Below are positions 42,239 through 49,756 of a stretch of 64,000 bases of DNA, piece by piece. The stretch is from NCBI RefSeq assembly GCF_007680605.1, contig NZ_VEIO01000006.1, positions 167,790-231,789 on the forward strand, read 5' to 3'. The notes under the pieces were generated by a model, which was given only the letters and a program-made list of their open reading frames with translations, was not told the origin of the DNA and searched no databases. The position numbers and the translations under genes were made by a program. Each line of letters starts with the position of its first letter. The first letter of the stretch is position 1. The DNA comes from Paenibacillus xylanexedens. Lineage in GTDB: Bacteria > Bacillota > Bacilli > Paenibacillales > Paenibacillaceae.

Positions 42239-42264
42239 ATAAACGCCGTGCAACATGGTGAAAC
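42239..42264 (-). promoter_or_regulatory. Candidate SigB promoter of the GlsB-like gene
   Basis: Minus strand GTTTCA (42264-42259), 14 bases, GTTTAT (42244-42239). The -10 is less perfect (T for G at the second base) but the -35 and spacing match the other sites. Confidence 0.55.
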
Positions 42265-42307
42265 AACTAACTGTCCGATGAATAAGCTGGAAATTAGATA
42301 CAGGGGA

Positions 42308-43009
42308 TCAAATGGCAGGGGGTTTTATTCCCTGTATCATGCAGCCAATCCAGACGAAGCCTGCGGCAAATCCGGCAAAAACATCGGTAGGATAATGAAC
42401 CCCCAGCATAACCCGACTCACGCCGATCAACAGAACAAATAGAATACCGCAAATGACAGGAAGCCATCTTCTAAGTCCCCCCCGTTCCTTCCATTCGATG
42501 GCCCAGATGACAAATAGCATACCGTAAAAACCCATCGAAATCATCGCATGACCACTGGGGTAACTATATCCATGCACAACGAGAAGGTGATCCAGTTCGG
42601 GTCTGCTTCGTCTAAAGATTTCTTTTAAGAACGTGTTCAAAATCCACATCATTCCGAAACTTGCGCAGATGGTATAACCATACATCATTGTTCTGGGATG
42701 ACGCCGTAAGAAACATAACAGTGCGAACCCTGCTGCAGCGAGTGCTGATATTTTAAATGAACCGAGTGCCGTGATGAAGGAAGTGTAGGGTAGCAGAGAC
42801 AGACGGGATTGCGAGTGAAGGTAAAATAGCTGCTGAACTTGACTGTCCAGTCGAATTAAACGTTCCAGACCCAGCCACGCTCCGATACCAGCCAATAATA
42901 AAACAGTAGCTGAACTTAGCAGAGAAGCAATCAGGATGTATTTCAGCAGAGATTGCAAAGACATTACATGAGATGATTCAGATGATAGATGTTGAGAATT
43001 GCGCAGCAT
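42308..43009 (-). CDS. PAP2-superfamily membrane phosphatase
   Basis: A 233-residue membrane protein with about six helices and the three acid phosphatase motifs of the PAP2 family: KEIFRRSRPELD (KxxxxxxRP, about 110-121), YPSGHA (about 136) and SRVMLGVHYPTDV (about 186). Members dephosphorylate undecaprenyl pyrophosphate, phosphatidylglycerol phosphate or similar lipids outside the membrane. The active-site face is expected outside the cell. ATG 43009 follows AAGGAGAT; the longer frame to 43027 does not have a site. It is divergent from the asparaginase gene. Confidence 0.87.
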   Translation of the reverse strand: MLRNSQHLSSESSHVMSLQSLLKYILIASLLSSATVLLLAGIGAWLGLERLIRLDSQVQQLFYLHSQSRLSLLPYTSFITALGSFKISALAAAGFALLCFLRRHPRTMMYGYTICASFGMMWILNTFLKEIFRRSRPELDHLLVVHGYSYPSGHAMISMGFYGMLFVIWAIEWKERGGLRRWLPVICGILFVLLIGVSRVMLGVHYPTDVFAGFAAGFVWIGCMIQGIKPPAI

Positions 43010-43189
43010 AAGCGGTATCTCCTTCAAGAAAGTGTATTGTTTCAGTCAGGCTGATAAAGCTTTACCCGAAACAACTGTCGAAAAAACTGTAAAACCGTCG
43101 TTTTTGTACTATACTAATGAGGATATCCCATGCAGCGCCGTGAAGCAAAGCAGAGATGAATTTGGGAATTTAAAAGGAGAGAAACTCGC

Positions 43190-44194
43190 GTGGAGAGTGC
43201 TTTGTTAGTTAAAGAATACCGTGCAGGCGTGATGGAGTGCGCTCATTACGGACACATATGTATTACAGATGAGCATGGCCGGGTTGTCTATTCGGCTGGT
43301 GATCCTCATTTCAGAGCGTTTACACGTTCATCCGCCAAACCGTTTCAAGCGATTCCAGGGATTCGGGCTGGAATAGGCGAACATTATAGTCTTAAACCAC
43401 AAGAGATTGCGATCATGGCTTCATCACATCGTTCTGAGCCGGAGCATATTCAAGTGCTGGAGCATCTGGCTCATAAAATCGGACTTGGTGAGGAATGTCT
43501 GATCTGTGCACCAAGCTATCCGCTTAATGAAGAAAGCCGCAATAACTGGTTGAGGGCGCAAGGAGAGAAACGCAGAATACTGCATAACTGTTCGGGTAAA
43601 CATCTGGGCATTCTGGGTTATAGTCAGATGAGAAAATTGGATTTGGGGAGCTATGCCGAGCCAGATCATCCAGTGCAACGGGAAATCCTTGAAACACTGG
43701 CAGGTCTCGCGGATATTGAAGTAAAAGACATTCAGTTAGGAACGGATGGCTGTGGTTTTCCGGTATTTTCGTTGCCTTTGTCTGCACTGGCCAATGCATA
43801 TCTCAAGCTTGCATGTCCTGACCTGATTGCAGATGAACCTACACGCATGGCTGTAAAGACGATCACTTCGGCTATGAATCAGCACCCTCTGATGGTCGGT
43901 GGCAAGAATCGAGTAGATTCAGTGTTGCTGGAGGACGATAATATTGTCGCGAAGGGCGGATTCAAGGGTGTATTTGGTTTTGCGCTGAAAAAAGAAAGAC
44001 TGGGCATCACCTTCAAAGTGCTGGATGGCTCTGAGGAAGAATGGGCTTCCATTGCGCAATCGATATTGAAGCAACTGAACTATTCCAATCCCAAAACCAT
44101 TGCCCGTCTTGCAGAAGCGTTTCCTGCAGACATACGCAATGATGCGGGGACGCTCGTTGGTAAAATGGATAGTGAGTTCGTGCTCCACTCATGA
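43190..44194 (+). CDS. Asparaginase of the Rhizobium etli / PF06089 type
   Basis: A 334-residue cytosolic enzyme expected to hydrolyse asparagine to aspartate and ammonia. It is unrelated in sequence to classical AnsA/AnsB; landmarks are FTRSSAKPFQAIP, IMASSHRSEPEH, HNCSGKHLGILGY and GTDGCGFPVFSLPLSALA, which carry the Ser, Lys and Cys residues of this family's active and zinc sites. GTG 43190 is eight bases after AAAAGGAGAG. A weak SigB-like site lies at 43039-43064 (GTTTCA-N14-GCTTTA), not secure. The pirin gene follows after 150 bases and may be cotranscribed. Confidence 0.86.
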   Translation: MESALLVKEYRAGVMECAHYGHICITDEHGRVVYSAGDPHFRAFTRSSAKPFQAIPGIRAGIGEHYSLKPQEIAIMASSHRSEPEHIQVLEHLAHKIGLGEECLICAPSYPLNEESRNNWLRAQGEKRRILHNCSGKHLGILGYSQMRKLDLGSYAEPDHPVQREILETLAGLADIEVKDIQLGTDGCGFPVFSLPLSALANAYLKLACPDLIADEPTRMAVKTITSAMNQHPLMVGGKNRVDSVLLEDDNIVAKGGFKGVFGFALKKERLGITFKVLDGSEEEWASIAQSILKQLNYSNPKTIARLAEAFPADIRNDAGTLVGKMDSEFVLHS

Positions 44195-44232
44195 AAAGAT
44201 AGCGTGTAACCTTTAGAAGGAACGTGATTAGA

Positions 44233-44352
44233 ATGACCGGACCCCGGGTAAAGATCACATACCAACTGGTATTGACCTATATCATTTTGAACACGCATGG
44301 ATTACTGCCATACGGCAGTTCCAATCCTCTGGAGGTGGATGAATATGATTAA
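44233..44352 (+). CDS. Possible 39-residue peptide overlapping the pirin start
   Basis: An ORF starting ATG 44233 with AGAAGGAA ten bases before it and ending TAA at 44350-44352, eight bases into the pirin gene. It reads MTGPRVKITYQLVLTYIIL and then a polar end NPLEVDEYD. The last part overlaps the pirin ribosome site, so if translated it would couple translation to pirin. It may equally be spurious: the peptide resembles no family I know. Confidence 0.3.
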   Translation: MTGPRVKITYQLVLTYIILNTHGLLPYGSSNPLEVDEYD

Positions 44353-45082
44353 AGTAGTGACATCGGAAGAAAGACACACGTCGGATCGCGGTTGGATACA
44401 CAGCGAATTCAGCTTTTCCTTTGCGGATTATGAGGACCCGAGCAATGCTCATTTTGGCTGTCTGTTAGCCCACAACGACAACATACTGATGCCGCAAGAT
44501 GGCTTTAAGAAACATCCACATCACGACCTTGAAATTGTTAGTTATGTGATATCAGGCACGCTTAAACATACAGACAGTATGGGCACAGAACAGTTGCTGG
44601 AAGCGGGGACAGTTCAGGTGATGAGTGCAGGCACAGGCGTAGAGCACTCCGAAACCAATCCAGCCACGGATGAACCGGTACGTTTCTTGCAAATGTGGTT
44701 TTTGCCCTCTCAGCGAATGCTGAAGCCATCTTATGCTTATCGGAAAATAGAAGAGTCCGCCCAGCTCAACCGACTATGTCCAGTTGTGTCAGGTGCCTCT
44801 GGTCCATCGGATGAATCGATAGACGACAATTCACTCCGCATCGCTCAGGATGTAACCTGTTATCTGTCCAAGCTGGAGTCAGGAAAGAAATTAATGTTTC
44901 CGCAACATGAGGAGCGTCGTACTCATTTGTTTCTCATTAACGGACATTTGGAAATTCAGTGTTCCGATGGAAACTTTCATCTCAAGCCCGGAGATGCGGC
45001 TCGCATCCGTAAAAGCTGTGATTTACAAATGACAAGTACAGGTAGCGAGTCTGCCGAATTTGTACTTGTGGATCTTCCTTAA
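44345..45082 (+). CDS. Pirin-family cupin protein (YhhW/quercetinase type)
   Basis: A 245-residue bicupin. The N-terminal cupin holds the metal-binding cluster HPHHDLEIVSYVISG (about residue 57) and the later SAGTGVEHSE with His and Glu ligands; these match quercetin 2,3-dioxygenase-like pirins such as YhhW. RFLQMWFLP follows as in the family. The C-terminal cupin (about 165-245) has lost clear metal ligands, which is usual. Physiological substrate is unknown. GGAGGTGG at 44331-44338 points to ATG 44345; ATG 44339 is too close. Terminator at 45090. Confidence 0.87.
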   Translation: MIKVVTSEERHTSDRGWIHSEFSFSFADYEDPSNAHFGCLLAHNDNILMPQDGFKKHPHHDLEIVSYVISGTLKHTDSMGTEQLLEAGTVQVMSAGTGVEHSETNPATDEPVRFLQMWFLPSQRMLKPSYAYRKIEESAQLNRLCPVVSGASGPSDESIDDNSLRIAQDVTCYLSKLESGKKLMFPQHEERRTHLFLINGHLEIQCSDGNFHLKPGDAARIRKSCDLQMTSTGSESAEFVLVDLP

Positions 45083-45089
45083 TACAGAG

Positions 45090-45138
45090 AAAAGGACTTG
45101 TCCAGCATCAGTGCTCTGATGTAAGACAGGTCCTTTTT
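45090..45138 (+). terminator. Terminator after pirin gene
   Basis: AAAGGACTTGTC and GACAGGTCCTTTTT pair across a loop that itself contains CATCAG/CTGATG. Confidence 0.8.
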
Positions 45139-45189
45139 GTTGCTTATCTTGTAACAGGTGTGAAGATAATCGCATTTGTAGAGAGAAGT

Positions 45190-45411
45190 TTATTTGCGGA
45201 GTTTACCGAGTTCAGAAGCGACCGCTTCTACTTCGGAGATGCTCAAATGTTCTTTGCTCATCACCATTTCGTACAAATCCTGCAAATCTTCATATTTCTC
45301 AAGCGGGAATGATGAACCCTGCATAGCGGCACCACTGGCCATCCGCAATTTGGTCTTAATGGCTTCAATCATATATTCGATATTTTCTGCTGTTGCTTGT
45401 GTTAAATCCAT
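45190..45411 (-). CDS. DUF1128-family protein
   Basis: A 73-residue soluble protein starting MDLTQATAENIEYMIEAI and continuing KTKLRMASGAAMQGSSFPL, EKYEDLQDLYEMVMSK, SISEVEAVASELGKLRK. This all-helical pattern is that of the DUF1128 (YfkK-type) family of Bacillota, function unknown. AAAGGATG lies upstream of ATG 45411. The minus-strand frame stays open far upstream to 45732, but that portion runs antisense into the yyaC gene and is not coding. Confidence 0.85.
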   Translation of the reverse strand: MDLTQATAENIEYMIEAIKTKLRMASGAAMQGSSFPLEKYEDLQDLYEMVMSKEHLSISEVEAVASELGKLRK

Positions 45412-45624
45412 CGTTAACTTCATCCTTTCCATCTCCGGAGATGGGTTACTCATTTGTCCAAACGGAACTTCTGTTATTGTAGCATGAGTGGAAGGGGACA
45501 AGCCAATGATTTTGCGGGAGAATGGAGCATCGGTTACAATATGAGAATAGATCACAACGACTGGAAGTAAAGGTAGCACCAGGGTTGTCCAATATTTTCG
45601 TGTGTAACAAGGAGGGAATTCAGT

Positions 45625-46164
45625 TTGGCCATATATAAACGGGAACTTGTCCGGCAACAGAGCAGAGGTGTACGTAAAGGTGTGCCTGGAGACAAGATGG
45701 CCCTTTTTTTCAAGGAGATCTCCGAGCTCCATAAACTGGACGAGATTACGTTTCTATGTATCGGTACAGATCGCTCGACCGGGGATGCACTTGGACCGAT
45801 GACGGGGACTTTGCTGGAGGAGCGTGGCATACCTCATGTCATCGGTACACTGGCAACGCCTTGCGATGCAGATACTCTTGAAAAGAGACTGGCCCAGATT
45901 CCTTCACACCATAAGGTTATAGCAATAGATGCATGTTTGGGCCCAAAGGATGCTACCGGGACATACTATGTATCGGTAACATCTTTGCGCCCTGCTCAAT
46001 CCGTAGGTGGTCATTTGCCACCTGTTGGAGAATACAGTGTAGCTGCGGTTGTAAATGCCAACGGACCGAGACCCTATTCGATTTTGCAGATGACTTCGCT
46101 GTACTTGGTCATGGGTATGTCACAAACGATTGCAGACGCGGTGACGGAAGCCTGGAATGGATGA
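45625..46164 (+). CDS. yyaC: Sporulation protein YyaC (Gpr-like protease fold)
   Basis: A 179-residue protein matching the YyaC family: FLCIGTDRSTGDALGPMTG (about residue 42), VIGTLATPCDADTL, VIAIDACLGPKDATG and VGEYSVAAVVNANG are its signature blocks. YyaC is related to the germination protease GPR and is found in endospore formers; its target is not established. TTG 45625 follows AAGGAGGG. It is divergent from the DUF1128 gene. Its presence supports a spore-forming host. Confidence 0.87.
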   Translation: MAIYKRELVRQQSRGVRKGVPGDKMALFFKEISELHKLDEITFLCIGTDRSTGDALGPMTGTLLEERGIPHVIGTLATPCDADTLEKRLAQIPSHHKVIAIDACLGPKDATGTYYVSVTSLRPAQSVGGHLPPVGEYSVAAVVNANGPRPYSILQMTSLYLVMGMSQTIADAVTEAWNG

Positions 46165-46242
46165 TAAACGTTTCATTTATGAGATGAATGCTTAATAATA
46201 TACAACCTGAAATATTACATTCGCGCAGAGAGAGGGATTAAT

Positions 46243-47034
46243 ATGGAAAAAGTGATGTGTGATGGAACAACGATTTGTTATGCTGAGCAGGGTAAGGGAG
46301 AAGTGCTTGTACTGCTTCACGGATACTGCGGAAGTTCTTCCTATTGGGATGAAGTAGTACCGGAGCTGGCTCGCAGCTATCGTTGTATCGTACCTGATCT
46401 GCGTGGGCACGGCAAAACGGATGCACCTGTAGGCAGTTACACCATTGAACAGATGGGCAACGATGTGTTGCAACTGCTGGATGAGCTAGACGTGCAAAAA
46501 GCAGTGATTCTGGGACATTCCATGGGCGGGTATATTGCACTTTCCATTGCACAGCACCATCCGGAGCGACTAAACGCGTTCGGTTTGATCCATTCAACAG
46601 CGTATCCGGACGGCGACGAAGCGAAGGAGAAACGTTTGCGTGCAGTATCTACGATTCAGACCGAAGGTATTGTGAATTTTGTGGACGGGCTGGTACCTGG
46701 TCTTTTCGCTCCGGAGCATGTTGAACCAATGTCGACACAGGTGAACCGTGTAAAGGAAATTGGTTATCAAACTGCCCCTCAAGGTGCGGTTGGCGCGGCA
46801 CTGGCTATGCGTGAACGTCCAGATCGCCGTGATGTGTTGTCTGCCACACCGCTTCCAGTATTACTTGTAGCAGGGGAGAAGGATGGGCTGATTCCACCGG
46901 AACGTACGTTTACGAGTGACAAGCCTCATATTGTGCAGGCTACCATTGCAGGTGCAGGACATATGAGTATGTATGAAGCGCCGGAACAATTGATTCAGGT
47001 CATTCAACAGTTTATGACGGGATTGTCTGACTAA
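46243..47034 (+). CDS. Cytosolic alpha/beta hydrolase
   Basis: A 263-residue alpha/beta-fold hydrolase, the size of esterases and haloperoxidase-like enzymes. Visible are the oxyanion region LLHGYCGSSSYW, the DLRGHGKTD loop, the nucleophile elbow GHSMGGYIA (Ser about residue 93), an acidic residue in VAGEKDGLIPPE and the catalytic His in GAGHMSMYEAPE. No signal peptide. The lid region (about 125-190) is short. Substrate unknown; it is not recognisably RsbQ or MenH. A weak SigB-like site (GTTTCA-N14-GCTTAA) lies at 46170-46195 upstream. GAGAGAGGG precedes ATG 46243. Confidence 0.83.
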   Translation: MEKVMCDGTTICYAEQGKGEVLVLLHGYCGSSSYWDEVVPELARSYRCIVPDLRGHGKTDAPVGSYTIEQMGNDVLQLLDELDVQKAVILGHSMGGYIALSIAQHHPERLNAFGLIHSTAYPDGDEAKEKRLRAVSTIQTEGIVNFVDGLVPGLFAPEHVEPMSTQVNRVKEIGYQTAPQGAVGAALAMRERPDRRDVLSATPLPVLLVAGEKDGLIPPERTFTSDKPHIVQATIAGAGHMSMYEAPEQLIQVIQQFMTGLSD

Positions 47035-47065
47035 CCATAAGATCAATCAATCGAGTTTGTATATG

Positions 47066-47103
47066 AAGCCCCTGTGCGTCCATGTGGACAAGCAGGGGCT
47101 TTG
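47066..47103 (+). terminator. Hairpin after the hydrolase gene
   Basis: AAGCCCCTG and CAGGGGCTT form the stem with an inner GTCCATGTGGAC; the T-run is short. Confidence 0.65.
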
Positions 47104-47238
47104 ATGTGTTTGCTGACCGGCTTCGGAAGCAGGAGAGCAGGACTTTCGCTTTTTTTCACGGCATGAATTAAAATAAATCATATGAATACGCGATATAAAG
47201 TATGCGATCAATGAGTGAAGATCTAAGGGGGCTCACCG

Positions 47239-47958
47239 ATGTTCAGGAAGGATTATCTGCTCCGCATGATGGAGGAAATGACAGAGGCGATTGGCAAGGC
47301 TTTTACGCTTAGACAGCAACGTAAACATACGGAGGCTTTGTCTGAACTGGATGAGTTGATGCGCAGGCAATTTGGCATGAATCTCAATCTGCTGAACTCT
47401 CTGCCTGCGGAGGATGTGATCGAGATGTTCCGTTTTCGCGGCGTCATTGAGGTGGACAATCTGCAGCAAGCGGCAAGACTGATCGAGGAAGAAGCATATA
47501 TCTATCACGAGAAGGCCAGAGTCGAAGGCATCGATGATGAGGAGAAAATGGACGCAGAGGATGCGGCGCTTGTTCGTTTAATGCGAGCGTTACATTTTTA
47601 TCTGTATGCCCAGAATCATGGTGCTAATCGCGAGTTGTTACAGGTGCCTGACCGCATAGAAGGAATTATAGAGCAAATGAAGGGATACGAGCTTCCTGCG
47701 CGAACGGAGAAGCAACTTGCGTTATATCGGGAGCAACAGGGCCGATATGATGCGGCGGAGAACGGCTGGTACAGACTGATGCATCTGGGTGCGGATTATC
47801 CGGTACAGTATGAAGAGGACGCGCGAGCATTTTATCAGAGGCTGACGGAACTTACGGACGAGCAGCTTGAGCAGGGCGGTTTGCCGCGAGCTGAGGTGGA
47901 AGAGGGGCTGGCGCAGATTACAGCACTTGAAACCAAACGTCAGCAGGTGAATGGTTAA
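47239..47958 (+). CDS. DUF6483-like helical protein
   Basis: A 239-residue soluble, almost wholly helical protein. It begins MFRKDYLLRMMEEMTEAI and contains TPR-like helix pairs (HTEALSELDELMRR, TEKQLALYREQQGRYDAAEN, GWYRLMHLG). The pattern is that of the DUF6483 group in Bacillota, without known function. No catalytic motif is apparent; protein-protein contact is the likely role. Ribosome site is AAGGGGG before ATG 47239. It stands as its own unit between a hairpin and the methyltransferase gene. Confidence 0.75.
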   Translation: MFRKDYLLRMMEEMTEAIGKAFTLRQQRKHTEALSELDELMRRQFGMNLNLLNSLPAEDVIEMFRFRGVIEVDNLQQAARLIEEEAYIYHEKARVEGIDDEEKMDAEDAALVRLMRALHFYLYAQNHGANRELLQVPDRIEGIIEQMKGYELPARTEKQLALYREQQGRYDAAENGWYRLMHLGADYPVQYEEDARAFYQRLTELTDEQLEQGGLPRAEVEEGLAQITALETKRQQVNG

Positions 47959-48138
47959 GCACGTAAAGATATAGATATATAACTCAACTTACTACTTATC
48001 TGTAACAGAAGAATAACCGAATGGATCGCTGATCTTATAGAATATTGGATGACTGAACTTATGGAGAGTAGCTCTTCACTTGGAGAGGGAACGGAATTAT
48101 GGTATGGTAACGGTTGACCAAACCAAACCGAAAGTGAG

Positions 48139-49380
48139 ATGTACCCCGTGGATTCGTTGCGAAAGCTTATACAAGATATTTTTGAACAGAACTCGCTGAT
48201 TACGGCGACCTGGAGTCAGCTGCGCAGACGGGACAATGTCTCGTTTACCAAAGTGCAGGTGAAGCCGGTTACGCTAAAGAATCAGCTTCATTACCAGTTT
48301 GCTTTTCATTACGCGAATAAAGTGCTGCATGAGAATTTGACCCCGGCTGAAGCGCTGGAGCGTATGACTTTGTTATGTGAAGAGACATTTCGCCAGGGAC
48401 TGCTCTGTACGACAGAGGCCGATTATCAAATTTTGATCAGCAAAAAATATAAAGTATCGATTCTGACCAAATCCCCATCCAAAACAGCGGTGGATCTGTC
48501 CCATAATCGCAAAAAGCAATATGTACTTGAAGAGGGCGTTCCGGTTTCTTTCCTCGTTGAACTTGGGATTATGAACGAGGAAGGACGTGTGCTTGCACGC
48601 AAGTATGATAAGTTCAGGCAGATCAACCGTTTCCTTGAGATGGTGCAGGATGTTATTGCCCATCTGCCGGAAGGACGTCCGCTCACCATCGTAGATTTTG
48701 GCTGCGGCAAGTCGTATCTGACCTTTGCCCTGTATCATTATTTGTCCGTACAACAGCGACGTTCGCTTAACATTATTGGCCTGGATTTAAAGGCGGATGT
48801 CATTGAACACTGTAACGACCTGGCCAGACGTTTGCATTACGGTGATCTGAAATTCCTTGTGGGTGACATTGCGGATTATGATGAACTGAACGAAGTGGAT
48901 ATGGTTGTTACTCTCCATGCTTGCAATACGGCTACGGATGCGGCCTTGGAGAAAGCCGTGCGCTGGGGAGCCTCTGTCATTCTGTCGGTTCCTTGCTGTC
49001 AGCATGAGCTGTATGACCAGGTCGAGTCTCCGGTGATGAACCCGCTTCTGTCCCATGGCATTTTGAAGGAGCGTTTCTCTGCACTGGCAACAGATGCGAT
49101 TCGCGCCAAACTGCTGGATATTATGGGATATAAAACACAGTTGCTCGAGTTCATTGATCTGGAGAATACACCGAAAAATATTCTGATTCGCGCCGTTCGC
49201 GGTCAGGCGGGTCAAGTGAAGGACATGTGGGGTGAATACACCGCATTCCGTGATTTCATTCATGCCGATCCATATCTGGAGCGTGCTTGTGCGGATCTGT
49301 TGCCGGTTGAAGGGAGCATAACGGGTGGAAAAGTGGACAGGGAAAACCTGGAGCGGTCTGCGAAGTGTAATCTTCACTAA
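48139..49380 (+). CDS. Class I SAM-dependent methyltransferase (METTL25/GSTCD-like)
   Basis: A 413-residue cytosolic protein. The N-terminal 170 residues form a specific domain (LITATWSQLRRRD, VQVKPVTLKNQLHYQFAFHY). The SAM-binding core starts at about 185 with TIVDFGCGKSYLTFALYHYL, then IIGLDLKADVIEHC, VVTLHACNTATDAAL and VILSVPCCQHEL. The HACDTATD and PCCQHEL elements are shared with the METTL25/GSTCD group of methyltransferases, in which RNA or protein targets are presumed. Target here unknown. ATG 48139 lies after AAAGTGAG; start confidence is moderate. Terminator at 49683. Confidence 0.82.
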   Translation: MYPVDSLRKLIQDIFEQNSLITATWSQLRRRDNVSFTKVQVKPVTLKNQLHYQFAFHYANKVLHENLTPAEALERMTLLCEETFRQGLLCTTEADYQILISKKYKVSILTKSPSKTAVDLSHNRKKQYVLEEGVPVSFLVELGIMNEEGRVLARKYDKFRQINRFLEMVQDVIAHLPEGRPLTIVDFGCGKSYLTFALYHYLSVQQRRSLNIIGLDLKADVIEHCNDLARRLHYGDLKFLVGDIADYDELNEVDMVVTLHACNTATDAALEKAVRWGASVILSVPCCQHELYDQVESPVMNPLLSHGILKERFSALATDAIRAKLLDIMGYKTQLLEFIDLENTPKNILIRAVRGQAGQVKDMWGEYTAFRDFIHADPYLERACADLLPVEGSITGGKVDRENLERSAKCNLH

Positions 49381-49682
49381 TGTTTGGCATGAAGGTAATG
49401 GATGATAAATAGTCCAATAAAGAACACAAGAAGCACCGAAGCAGGCATGTTTCGTGCATGACTGGTCTGCATACATGAAGAAGAGGACATACTGGTACCA
49501 GGGTCGCTTTACTTGATGTGCAAGATATAGGATGCCATTGATGTCGGCATGATGCGTGAACAAGTTCATGATGGTTAAGAGAATGAATGATTAAAATAAG
49601 AATGTGCGTCTGCATCCGATTCCCGTTCAGCGACGGTTGCCGATCCAGATCATAAACCGATCTGACGGCGAGGGTGTGAACC
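49381..49682. other. Gap after methyltransferase gene
   Basis: About 300 bases with no supported gene; short open frames exist on both strands but lack ribosome sites. Nothing else recognised before the terminator at 49683. Confidence 0.45.
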
Positions 49683-49729
49683 AAGGCAGAAGGACCCGAA
49701 TAGGGATTCTTCTGCCTTTTTTTATTTTT
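49683..49729 (+). terminator. Rho-independent terminator before the O-antigen-ligase-like gene
   Basis: AAGGCAGAAGGA and TTCTTCTGCCTT pair, followed by TTTTTATTTTT. It lies inside the long open frame that begins at 49604 and so argues for a later translation start at 49757. Confidence 0.88.
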
Positions 49730-49756
49730 CAAATAATGAAGGGAGGAGGAAACGGG

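Noticed and set aside
45412..45732. N-terminal extension of the DUF1128 gene
   Set aside because: It runs antisense into yyaC and beyond the DUF1128 ribosome site. DUF1128 proteins are about 70-75 residues.
48787..49569. Minus-strand open frame of 260 codons opposite the methyltransferase
   Set aside because: Shadow of the real gene; His/Cys/Ile-rich composition, no motif and no ribosome site.
49604..49756. Extended start for the O-antigen-ligase-like protein
   Set aside because: The stretch contains a good intrinsic terminator at 49683-49729. GTG 49757 has GGAGGAGG upstream.
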